A stretch of DNA of 64,000 nucleotides from Prevotella sp. P5-50 (GTDB lineage Bacteria > Bacteroidota > Bacteroidia > Bacteroidales > Bacteroidaceae): assembly GCF_002251295.1 (NCBI RefSeq), contig NZ_NPJA01000035.1, positions 30,319 to 94,318 of the forward strand, read 5' to 3'. The notes below the pieces were generated by a model. It ran no database searches and was not told the DNA's origin. It worked only from the letters and a program-made list of their open reading frames with translations. Positions 37,505 to 45,555 of this stretch are shown here, one piece after another (positions within the stretch are counted from its first letter, which is position 1; each line of letters starts with the position of its first letter). Both the position numbers and the translations under genes were made by a program.

Positions 37505-37983
37505 CACACTCTGAATAATCCACGGAGGACACTCTGAATAATCCACGGAGGACACGGAGGACACGGATATTTTGGGTAGCCTACGGCTAGAAATCTTTGG
37601 GGGAAATCTTCTTTAAGATGTTGCTTCGCAAGAAATGAATCATCGGATCATCGGAATTTAAACGGATGTTTTTTTGGATTCTTCGCAAGATTTGATATAC
37701 AAGCAACAACGGGCTGAAGGCCCAATGGCTTCCTTAGCCCAGGGTAACACCCTGTGGACTTGATGTAACATATACACCTACGTCCTGTAAGGACAAAAGT
37801 AAAACCTGGGTAGGGTGATAGCAAAAATCTTTAACTAAAATCTTTACTAAAATGCGCAACAGTACGTTGCTTTTGGGGAGAATTTTATAATGGATCGCCT
37901 TACAGGCTCGACATCCTAACTATAATCTTAAAGATAATCTTTAACTATAATCTTTTTCCGTGTTCTCCGTGTGTTCCGTGGAT
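37505..37983. repeat. Mosaic repeat block 6
   Basis: No gene. ACTCTGAATAATCCACGGAGG units and 9-base edge (37505-37568); hairpins TAGCC/GGCTA (37577-37589) and TTGC/GCAA (37621-37631); GATCATCGGAATTTAAACGG (37645-37664); GGGCTGAAGGCCC and CAGGGTAACACCCTG (37709-37753); GTCCTGTAAGGAC (37782-37794); CAACAGTACGTTG and GCCTTACAGGC (37857-37910); inverted 9-base edge (37955-37983). One of the most complete copies, so useful as reference. Confidence 0.88.
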
Positions 37984-38024
37984 TAAAAAAGATCGGTGGG
38001 AGCTGTGTGATATAAAAGGAAGAG

Positions 38025-39005
38025 ATGATGAGAACGAGAATCTATGAGCATGTGGTAGAGTTGCCCGATTTCCCCTGCAGGAAGTATTTCCATAGCAGGC
38101 AATTGATGCAGATCTACGAAGACGCACAACGCCAGAAACCCTATATGGTCGTGGTGAGCGACGATGACGAACAGGTTGTCGCCCACCTACTTGCGGTGGT
38201 GCGCCAACACAGACTCTGGATACCACCGTTCCTCATGCAACACGCATGGGTCATAGGAGAAGGGGAATATGAACGCGGTGTCAACAACCGGGAGGAGGTG
38301 TTTGACATGATGGTCAGTGCACTCAAGAACAAGCTGCAACACCAGGTGTTGTATTTTGAACTGTTAGGTTTCGAGCAGAAGATGTTTGGCTATGGTGCCT
38401 TGCGGCGCATGGATTTCTTCCCTGTGAAATGGATGTCTGTGCATAACTCCCTCCACTCTGCCCCACCACAGGACCGTATCTCAGAACGCCTGCTACACCG
38501 TATAGAGAACGGTATCGCGCGAGGTGCGGTGACCAAGAAGGTGGAGAATGACGAGGAATTCAATGCCTTCTTCAAACTCCTCAGTCAGTACAACTGGTTG
38601 AAGCCCTACCACTACCAACCACCAGCATCCTTCTTCCGTTCGCTGATGGATGACGGTCACTGTCAGATCTTCATCACCTTGTTTCATGGACATGTGATCG
38701 GTGCTGCGGTATGTATCTATTCTGAAAACGATGTGTATCTCTGGTATTCTGCTGCGCGTCGGAAATCGATGGCGCCACTGCATCCTCTCGCTGTGACGTT
38801 ATGGAAGGCGATGACGGATGCCCACGAGGCGGGTTATGACCATGTGCGTTTCCTCAACGTAGGTATGCCGTTTCGTAGGAATCCCTATCGTGACTTCATC
38901 CTTCGGTTCGGTGGCAAGGAATGTAGCACCTACCGGTGGTTTCTGACTCCCATCAAATGGGTGAATCATTTCTTTACGTGGCTTTGGCGGATCATCGGAA
39001 TTTAA
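38025..39005 (+). CDS. GNAT/FemAB-like acyltransferase-fold protein
   Basis: 326 residues, apparently two GNAT-like halves. The C-terminal half (about 165-320) shows the FemAB pattern: FFRSLMDDGHCQIFITLFHGHVIG-type core strands, WYSAARRK, then a GYDHVRFLNVG strand and a YRDFILRFGG segment near the end. Probably an N-acyltransferase; substrate unknown. Start ATG 38025 or 38028 after GGAAGAG. The last four codons and the stop (GGATCATCGGAATTTAA) coincide with a repeat unit that starts block 7. Flanked by repeat blocks 6 and 7. Confidence 0.65.
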   Translation: MMRTRIYEHVVELPDFPCRKYFHSRQLMQIYEDAQRQKPYMVVVSDDDEQVVAHLLAVVRQHRLWIPPFLMQHAWVIGEGEYERGVNNREEVFDMMVSALKNKLQHQVLYFELLGFEQKMFGYGALRRMDFFPVKWMSVHNSLHSAPPQDRISERLLHRIENGIARGAVTKKVENDEEFNAFFKLLSQYNWLKPYHYQPPASFFRSLMDDGHCQIFITLFHGHVIGAAVCIYSENDVYLWYSAARRKSMAPLHPLAVTLWKAMTDAHEAGYDHVRFLNVGMPFRRNPYRDFILRFGGKECSTYRWFLTPIKWVNHFFTWLWRIIGI

Positions 39006-39720
39006 ACGGAATTTATACGGATTTTTTTTAGTTGCTGACGCAAGATGTTTTGGAGTAGCGAAGACAGAGTGAGAGCGCGCTTTCACTATGCTGAGTCACG
39101 ACAAAACAAACCACAGGTAAATCTTTGAGGAAATCTTCTTTAAAGAATGGCCGGAGGCCAGAATTGATTTATTCACTCAGCCTCCGTAAACATAATCTTT
39201 AAGAATATGATTTTGGATACACAAGCAACGACGGGCTGAAGGCCCAATGGCTTCCTTAGCCCAGGGTAACACCCTGTGGACTTGATGTAACATATACACC
39301 TACGTCCTGTAAGGACAAAAGTAAAACCTGGGTAGGGTGATAGCAAAAATCTTTAAACTAAAATCCTAAACAAAATGCGCTCTTCCTCAGGGTGTTGCCC
39401 TGGGCTAGGGAAACCATTGGGCTTTCAGCCCGTTTTTGCTTGTGTATCAAAATCTTTAGAAGAATCCTAACTGAAAATGCGCAACAGTACGTTGCTCTGC
39501 TGGAGGGATTTATTATGGATCGCCTTACAGGCTCGAAATCCTAACTATAATCTTAAAGAAAATCTTTAACTAACATCTCTAAACTTTAAACTATAACCTT
39601 AACGCTAACCACTAAACACTAATCACTAACCTATAACCCATAACCTATAACCTCTAAACACTAAACACTCCGTGTCTTCCGTGTGTTCCGTGGATTATTA
39701 GAGTGTGTTCCGTGGATAAA
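38990..39720. repeat. Mosaic repeat block 7
   Basis: No gene apart from the tail of the preceding ORF. GGATCATCGGAATTTAAACGG start; hairpins TTGC/GCAA (39032-39043) and TGGCC/GGCCA (39148-39160); GGAGTAGCGAAGACAG module (39051-39110); both orientations of the GGGCTGAAGGCCC / CAGGGTAACACCCTG palindrome pair (39231-39275 and 39387-39433); GTCCTGTAAGGAC (39304-39316); CAACAGTACGTTG and GCCTTACAGGC (39482-39535); heptamers (39580-39668); inverted 9-base edge (39668-39718). Confidence 0.85.
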
Positions 39721-39721
39721 G

Positions 39722-40699
39722 TCAGTCAGACAACAGTAAGGTTTTGAACCAATCTTTCAATACCCCTTTATACTGATTCTGGGAATCGGCGACCAGGATA
39801 AGGACCTGGCGACCGTCAGGGAGGCGTGGCCCAAGACACATACCCTCGTAGTTCGCAATATGCTGGGTGGTGAGATTCAACCGCGTGGTCCAAGAGTAGA
39901 GTAACTGTTTGGGGAGCACCGCGTCTTCCGCTGTATGAAGGGGATCAATCAGAAACAGGCGACAGGTCACAAAAGAGCCGATATAGTGTTGGGCCACAAA
40001 GAACTCACGTTCCAATACCAATAAGCGACCATCGGGAAGCGCTGTCAGTGCAGACACACCATAGACATCGGTACCTCTGCGTTTATTGGTTTGTGGGGCA
40101 TCCATCACATAGCGCCATTGCCCAGAACAGGTAAGACTGTCAGAAAACTGCAACAGGCGTTGTGAGGTCTCACCAGCGAGTGGAGCTTCTGTAACCGTCC
40201 AGAAATGGTGAGAGGCAGGGTGATAGGTCAGCGCCTCCAGACCTTGGTTGGCATGTGCCTGACGGATTACGGTGGGGATATCGAGGCGACGTCCAGTCAA
40301 CTGTCCTGCAAGGGAATATTCCAGAACCGCATTATCGCGTTCACCACTGATAAACAGGGTGCTATCGGGAGTGAACAACGCAATGCCCTCTTCATCACGG
40401 TTGGGAATGGCAGAAGAACGGAAGCCCTCATGACGGACATCCGTGAGTTCACCAGAAACAGAGTCAACCATCATAGTAAAGACATGGAAGCCACTGGTAG
40501 CAGCCTTATCGTCAACCACAGCATATCGGTTGTTGCCCAATGGTGTTATCCCACTATAGTTACCCGGTGGTCCAGATGAAGGGAAATGATGTTGCGGTAA
40601 GCCTTCAACCAGGATTGTTGTATCAGGCAATATCTGTGCTGTTACCTGATGTATGACGACCATCAGGAGCACAGCGATGACCAGCAACCGCTTATTCAT
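39722..40699 (-). CDS. Exported esterase-like/phytase-like beta-propeller protein
   Basis: 325 residues from the ATG at 40699 (preferred because it gives a clean signal peptide, MNKRLLVIAVLLMVVIHQVTAQ; ATGs at 40705 and 40714 are possible). The motifs NYSGITPLGNNRYAVVDD, RDEEGIAL, NQGLEALTY and NYEGM recur along the chain, as in the 'esterase-like activity of phytase' family. Periplasmic or secreted; true substrate unknown. Overlaps the DUF2461 gene slightly, so cotranscribed. Its stop sits directly at the end of repeat block 7. Confidence 0.82.
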   Translation of the reverse strand: MNKRLLVIAVLLMVVIHQVTAQILPDTTILVEGLPQHHFPSSGPPGNYSGITPLGNNRYAVVDDKAATSGFHVFTMMVDSVSGELTDVRHEGFRSSAIPNRDEEGIALFTPDSTLFISGERDNAVLEYSLAGQLTGRRLDIPTVIRQAHANQGLEALTYHPASHHFWTVTEAPLAGETSQRLLQFSDSLTCSGQWRYVMDAPQTNKRRGTDVYGVSALTALPDGRLLVLEREFFVAQHYIGSFVTCRLFLIDPLHTAEDAVLPKQLLYSWTTRLNLTTQHIANYEGMCLGPRLPDGRQVLILVADSQNQYKGVLKDWFKTLLLSD

Positions 40700-41390
40700 A
40701 GTCATCGACCACACTATTGATGAAATCCATCATGGGTTTCGCCACTTTGAAGATTTCGATGGCGCGTTGCATCCAGTCGGGTTGAGCAAAGAAATCATCG
40801 TCAACACGTCGCCAGCAACAATAGTCTTTCTGACGCAGGTAGCGCAGGTAGGCATAGTCGCGTGGAAATCCCACAGGACATGTTTTCAGATGCGTCATAC
40901 CAAACCCTTGCGCATCCTCCCAAGTGGCAGAATCAGGAGAACCAAAGAGATGTAGGAAGTCGGGATTCTCCACACAGCGCAGCCACTCCTCTTCATTGGC
41001 CATGATTTCATTGCGACATGCCGTCAGGATATTGGTAGGTAGCCAATAGGTGCCTACTGCCAATATACACTGTCCCGGTTCTATATGCACATAATAGCCG
41101 CCATGGAGAGATTTCTTGCCATGGGCAGAGATATACACGCAGAAATGGCGCTTATAGGGAGACTTATCAGGTGAGAAGCGCGTATCGCGATTGAAACGAT
41201 AGACGCAGTCTTTCACAGAGAGGTGTGCCACGGTAGGATCGAAGGAAGCAATCTGTCGTATCAGTTGTGTAGCCTCCGTTTCAAACTCCTGTCGTGCAGT
41301 CTGATATTCATTTTTATGTTCTTGAAACCACTGTCTGTTGTTATTGACAGCAATAGCCTTGAGAAAGTCGTATATGAGGGTAGTATTCAT
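40692..41390 (-). CDS. DUF2461 family protein
   Basis: 232 residues. Recognisable DUF2461 (TIGR02453-like) features: WFQEHKNEY near the N-terminus, RFNRDTRFSPDKSPYK and GGYYVHIEPG. The family is widespread and uncharacterised. Cytoplasmic, no signal peptide. Between the TrmH gene (12 bases) and the esterase-like gene (8-base overlap), likely one transcript. Confidence 0.88.
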   Translation of the reverse strand: MNTTLIYDFLKAIAVNNNRQWFQEHKNEYQTARQEFETEATQLIRQIASFDPTVAHLSVKDCVYRFNRDTRFSPDKSPYKRHFCVYISAHGKKSLHGGYYVHIEPGQCILAVGTYWLPTNILTACRNEIMANEEEWLRCVENPDFLHLFGSPDSATWEDAQGFGMTHLKTCPVGFPRDYAYLRYLRQKDYCCWRRVDDDFFAQPDWMQRAIEIFKVAKPMMDFINSVVDDYE

Positions 41391-41402
41391 AGAAAGTCAT
41401 TT

Positions 41403-42194
41403 TTATAGTGCTGCAATCTGTCGCTGTCGTACAGCCTCGAAGAGGAGGATGGCCGCAGAGACACTGACGTTAAGGGAGTCGAGGCGTCCCAACATAGGGA
41501 TGCGGATATGTGCTGATGCCGCCTCCCGCCACTGTTGGGTGAGTCCTGTGGCTTCAGTACCCATGACGATAGCAGTAGGCTGTTGCATATCAACATCATA
41601 ATAGAGGTGGGAATCCTGCAGTTGTGCTGTCAGAATCTGTATGTTTCTATCTTTCAAGAACTGGATACATTCCTCTGACGAGCAGGCAACGGTCGGTACG
41701 GTGAAGATTGCCCCGATACTGCTGCGTATCAGATTAGGGTTGTGGAGGTCTGTCAGTGGATCGCAGACGATCACCGCGTCAGCCTGTGCAGCATCAGCAG
41801 AACGGAGTACCGCTCCGAGGTTGCCAGGCTTCTCTACGCGTTCTAAGATGACGAGTAATGGTGATGAAGACAGTTTCAGTTCGTTCAGCGTCAGTGGTTT
41901 GTCGAAGACCACGGCAACGACTCCCTCTGTAGATCCTCGGTATGCGATTTTCTCATAGACCTTGGGTGTCACGGTGAAGAGGTGTGGTGCAGATGGTCTG
42001 GTGTCTTTTGCTAACTCAGGGCACAGGAAGACGGACTCTATCTGATAGCCAGCCTCCTGACAGTGTTGTAGTTCGCGGAGTCCCTCAACGACGAAGACGC
42101 CTTGTTTGCGGCGCTCTGATGATTTCTGTTGTAGGAGAACCAGTCGTTTGATCTGTGGGTTCTGAAGACTTGATATTACTGTTTCGTTCATCAT
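41403..42194 (-). CDS. TrmH/SpoU-family RNA 2'-O-methyltransferase
   Basis: 263 residues. N-terminal substrate-binding domain (NPQIKRLVLLQQKSSERRKQ region) followed by the knotted SPOUT domain with motifs NLGAVLRSADAA, IVMGTEATGL and IPMLGRLDSLNVSVSAAILLFE in pieces. Likely methylates 23S rRNA or tRNA; target cannot be told. First gene of a three-gene unit with the promoter at 42256-42263. The gene at 56427 is a second TrmH-family member. Confidence 0.9.
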   Translation of the reverse strand: MMNETVISSLQNPQIKRLVLLQQKSSERRKQGVFVVEGLRELQHCQEAGYQIESVFLCPELAKDTRPSAPHLFTVTPKVYEKIAYRGSTEGVVAVVFDKPLTLNELKLSSSPLLVILERVEKPGNLGAVLRSADAAQADAVIVCDPLTDLHNPNLIRSSIGAIFTVPTVACSSEECIQFLKDRNIQILTAQLQDSHLYYDVDMQQPTAIVMGTEATGLTQQWREAASAHIRIPMLGRLDSLNVSVSAAILLFEAVRQRQIAAL

Positions 42195-42255
42195 ATTTAT
42201 TCTTTGTTTTGATGCTGTTTGTGGTGCATCATCGCACTGAATGGGTTTTGATTTG

Positions 42256-42263
42256 CAAAGTTA
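42256..42263 (-). promoter_or_regulatory. -7 box of the TrmH-DUF2461-esterase unit
   Basis: Minus strand TAACTTTG, 61 bases upstream of the start codon. Confidence 0.55.
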
Positions 42264-42289
42264 CGACTTTCTTCGACAAATATCGCACG

Positions 42290-42915
42290 GATCACCGGAA
42301 ATTTATCCACGGAGGGCACTCTAAATAATCCACGGAGGACACGTTTTTTTATCCACGGAGGACACGGAGGACACGGATCATCGGAATTTAAACGGAATTA
42401 ATACGGATGTTTTTTAGTTGCCTGAAGGCAAGAAATCTTTGGGGGAAATCTTCTTTAAGATGTTGCTTCGCAAGAAATGAATCATCGGATCATCGGAATT
42501 TAAACGGAATTTAAACGGAATTTTTATCCACGGAGCACACTCTAAGCAATCATCGGAATTTAAACGGATGTTTTTTTGGATTCTTCGCAAGATTTGATAT
42601 ACAAGCAACAACGGGCTGAAGGCCCAATGGCTTCCTTAGCCCAGGGTAACACCCTGCGGACTTGATGTAACATATACACCTACGTCCTGTAAGGACAAAA
42701 GTATTTACCTAGATAGGCTGATATCAAAAATCTTTAACAAAAATATTTGACCAAAATACGCTCGAGTACCTCGCTTTATGGAGGGATTTTTTGGGGATCG
42801 CATCGGAGATGCTCGAAATCTAAACAAAAATCTTGAACTAAAATCTCTAAACACTAAACACTAACCTATAAACTCTAAATACTCCGTGTCCTCCGTGTGC
42901 TCCGTGGATTTTTTG
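42290..42915. repeat. Mosaic repeat block 8
   Basis: No gene. 24-base and 9-base edge units (42302-42380); GGATCATCGGAATTTAAACGG repeated four times (42376-42575); hairpins TTGCC/GGCAA (42418-42431) and TTGC/GCAA (about 42463); GGGCTGAAGGCCC and CAGGGTAACACCCTG (42613-42657); GTCCTGTAAGGAC (42686-42698); CGAGTACCTCG and GCATCGGAGATGC (42761-42815); heptamers (42845-42880); inverted 9-base edge (42882-42912). Confidence 0.87.
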
Positions 42916-42987
42916 GGGTTAGCGTTAAGGTTATACAGTATAGTGTTAAACTTTGAAAAGTGTATGACGGAAATCAAAATTATTTCT

Positions 42988-42995
42988 TAACTTTG
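42988..42995 (+). promoter_or_regulatory. -7 box of umuDC
   Basis: TAACTTTG, 20 bases before the umuD ATG. No -33 TTTG at normal spacing, which would fit a promoter needing an activator or controlled by SOS-type regulation; no LexA-like palindrome is obvious. Confidence 0.55.
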
Positions 42996-43015
42996 CAGTA
43001 TCAATTCCAAGACTC

Positions 43016-43648
43016 ATGACAGAACAACAGCAAGACAAGCAATGGGGAGGGCGCCGGAAAGGTGCAGGGCGGCCACCAACAGACAGTAAATCATTTACTT
43101 TCCGTGTACCAGGCGACGTAGCACATATCATTGATTCACAGGAGAATAAAACAGAGTTTATCAAGCGTTGCATCATCAGAAGCATACAGGGAGACGAGGC
43201 ATCCGCCAATACCTTGTCGTGGGGTAACGTATATCCCGCTACTCGTCTCAAAGAGATGCACGTGCCTTTCTTCGATGTACGTATTGTGGCAGGGTTTCCC
43301 CTACCCCTTGACAACGACGAGCGCAGTCAGGACATTGACCTGCTGAAGATGTTGTGTGCCAATCCAGAGGCCTGTTATCTGATTCGTGTCAAAGGGCGTT
43401 CGATGATTGATGCCGGTATTATGGATGGCGATATTGTCATTGTGGATAAGAGCAACCGCACCCCGTCTCCTTCGGAAGTTGCAGTATGTGAACTGAATGG
43501 GGAATACACCCTCAAGCGTTTTGAACGCCGTGGTGACACCGGTTGGCTGATTCCTGCCAATCCCGACTATCCAGAGATAGAGATCACCCCCAATGATTCA
43601 TTCAGTATTTGGGGCACCGTCACCTATATCATCCACAAGCCCCATTGA
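43016..43648 (+). CDS. umuD: UmuD/LexA-like S24 peptidase with N-terminal DNA-binding-like extension
   Basis: 210 residues, longer than standard UmuD (about 140). Residues 10-60 carry GGRRKGAGRPP and a ribbon-helix-helix-like SFTFRVP...FIKRCI segment. The C-terminal S24 domain has a self-cleavage site A92-G93 (VAGFPL), nucleophile S129 (GRSMID) and Lys167 (YTLKRFE). It should undergo RecA-stimulated autocleavage and partner UmuC in translesion synthesis; the extension may let it bind DNA, which is inference. umuC follows after 4 bases. Confidence 0.88.
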   Translation: MTEQQQDKQWGGRRKGAGRPPTDSKSFTFRVPGDVAHIIDSQENKTEFIKRCIIRSIQGDEASANTLSWGNVYPATRLKEMHVPFFDVRIVAGFPLPLDNDERSQDIDLLKMLCANPEACYLIRVKGRSMIDAGIMDGDIVIVDKSNRTPSPSEVAVCELNGEYTLKRFERRGDTGWLIPANPDYPEIEITPNDSFSIWGTVTYIIHKPH

Positions 43649-43652
43649 GACC

Positions 43653-44921
43653 ATGTATGCCCTGGTAGATTGCAACAGTTTTTTTTGTTCGGTAGAGCGT
43701 GTATTCCATGCTGGTTTGCGCCACAAGCCCCTGGTGGTCTTGTCGAGCAACGATGGCTGTATTGTGGCGCTCACCCCTGAAGCCAAAGCCATTGGTCTTC
43801 ATCGTGGTGACCCGATATTCCAGGTGGAAGACATTGTGAAGGCCCATCATGTAGAAGTGTTTTCAGGTAATATGTATCTCTATGCCGCCATGAGCAAGCG
43901 TATCACCAGTATCTTACGCCATTCCATCCATCAGGTGGAGAACTACAGTATCGATGAGAGTTTCTGTAATCTAACAGGCTATGGAGGTCATTTCGACCTT
44001 GTCGGTATGATGCGCGACATAGGACGTAAGATTCAACTATGGACAGATATTCCTGTCAGCATTGGCATTGCCCCTACTAAAACATTGGCCAAGATGGGTA
44101 GTAAGTTTGCCAAGCAATATCGTGGTTACAAAGGAGTATGTCTCATTGAGAGTACCGCACAGCGTCGTAAGGCCCTGTCGATGTTCGACCTTTCTGATGT
44201 TTGGGGCATAGGGCGTCATACCCTTGAGTGCCTCAACTATCACGGCATCAGTACGCCATTGGAGTTTGCAGACAAGAGTGAGGCATGGGTGAAGTCACAT
44301 TTACACAAGCCAGGAGTACAGACATGGCTTGAACTCAATGGTATTCCTGTTATCGATACGTCAGAGGTTGTGCGCAGAAAGACCATCTGCACCAGTCGTA
44401 GCTTTGGTGATATGGTCAGCGACCTTGCTTCCTTAAAGGCAGCAGTAGCCTCTTTTTCCGCCAGTTGCGCCAATAAGTTGCGTGCAGACGGATCGGCAGG
44501 CAAGACGGTGAGTGTATTTCTTTATAGCAACAGGTTTCGTGAAGATCTTCCGCAATACAACAATACTGCATCGGTGTCTTTGTTACTCCCCACATCGGAC
44601 ACCATGGAACTGACTCAAGCAGCTCTACGCGTGCTTTCAGCCATCTATCATCCCAATATCCTTTACAAGAAGGCAGGTGTTGTCATCAGTGATATTGTGT
44701 CAGCGACTCCTATGCAGACCGACCTTTTTGATACGATTCATAATCGGCAAGAGCGCAACAGTCTGATGAATACGACAGACCGCCTTAACCACCGTTATGG
44801 ATTGAAAACCATTCGATTGGCAGTGGAAGGTACGGAACGGCAAGCCTGGATGGTGAAATCTGATCACCGTAGTCCTAACTATCTCACTGACATCACTCAA
44901 CTCCTTACTATCCGCATCTGA
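43653..44921 (+). CDS. umuC: Y-family DNA polymerase, UmuC-type
   Basis: 422 residues from the ATG at 43653, the first one that gives the palm motif MYALVDCNSFFCSVERVF; upstream in-frame codons overlap umuD. Catalytic YSIDESF follows near residue 90, with the helix-hairpin-helix region VWGIGRHTLE and a little-finger domain. This is the polymerase subunit of Pol V, error-prone lesion bypass. umuDC stands between repeat blocks 8 and 9. Ends just before block 9 with no ordinary terminator. Confidence 0.94.
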   Translation: MYALVDCNSFFCSVERVFHAGLRHKPLVVLSSNDGCIVALTPEAKAIGLHRGDPIFQVEDIVKAHHVEVFSGNMYLYAAMSKRITSILRHSIHQVENYSIDESFCNLTGYGGHFDLVGMMRDIGRKIQLWTDIPVSIGIAPTKTLAKMGSKFAKQYRGYKGVCLIESTAQRRKALSMFDLSDVWGIGRHTLECLNYHGISTPLEFADKSEAWVKSHLHKPGVQTWLELNGIPVIDTSEVVRRKTICTSRSFGDMVSDLASLKAAVASFSASCANKLRADGSAGKTVSVFLYSNRFREDLPQYNNTASVSLLLPTSDTMELTQAALRVLSAIYHPNILYKKAGVVISDIVSATPMQTDLFDTIHNRQERNSLMNTTDRLNHRYGLKTIRLAVEGTERQAWMVKSDHRSPNYLTDITQLLTIRI

Positions 44922-44937
44922 AATGTCACACGGATTG

Positions 44938-45440
44938 TTTTTATCCACGGAGGGCACTCTAAATAATCCACGGAGGGCACGGAGGACACGGATCATCGGA
45001 TTGTTTTCGTTAAGCCATGAGCAGAATAAAGCTCGCTTTAATTATGCCGTGGCGAGAAAACAAAGGCGTAGCCAATTTAAACGGAATTTATACGGATGGT
45101 TTTTATAGCCTGAAGGCTAGAAATCTTTGGAGGAAATCTTTTATGAGATGTTGCTTCGCAAGAAATAATTCAATTACACACGAAAATATTGAGAATAATA
45201 TTTAACAAAAATCTTTTCTGTATTCTCCGTGTCCTCAGTGTGTTCCGTGGATTTTTAGTTGCCTACGGCAAGAAATCTTGGAGGAAATCTTTAATAAAAT
45301 ATGGCCGGAGGCCAGAAATTATTCATCCTCTATAACCTCTAACCACTAACCACTAAACTCTAACCTATAACCTTTAAACTATAACCTTTAAACTATAACC
45401 TTTAAACTAAACACTCCGTGTTCTCCGTGTGATCCGTGGA
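44938..45440. repeat. Mosaic repeat block 9
   Basis: No gene. 24-base and 9-base edge (44940-44997); GAGCAGAATAAAGCTC / GCTTTAAT module (45017-45050); hairpins TAGCC/GGCTA (45106-45119), TTGC/GCAA (about 45142), TTGCC/GGCAA (45259-45271), TGGCC/GGCCA (45302-45314); an internal inverted edge (45219-45253); heptamers (45330-45412); final inverted edge (45413-45440). Contains the richest set of different hairpin stems. Confidence 0.87.
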
Positions 45441-45469
45441 TTTTTTTGATTTTCCTTTAATTTTCTTTC

Positions 45470-45497
45470 TTTGTTTCTGTGATTTTTTGTACTTTTG
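45470..45497 (+). promoter_or_regulatory. Promoter of the Mfa2-like lipoprotein gene
   Basis: -7 box TACTTTTG (45490-45497) with an upstream TTTG at 45470-45473; the 16-base spacer is shorter than the usual 19-20. Confidence 0.5.
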
Positions 45498-45555
45498 TCT
45501 GATTAATAAAAAAAAGCGATGAAGAACCAATAACAACAAAACATAAAACTAAACA

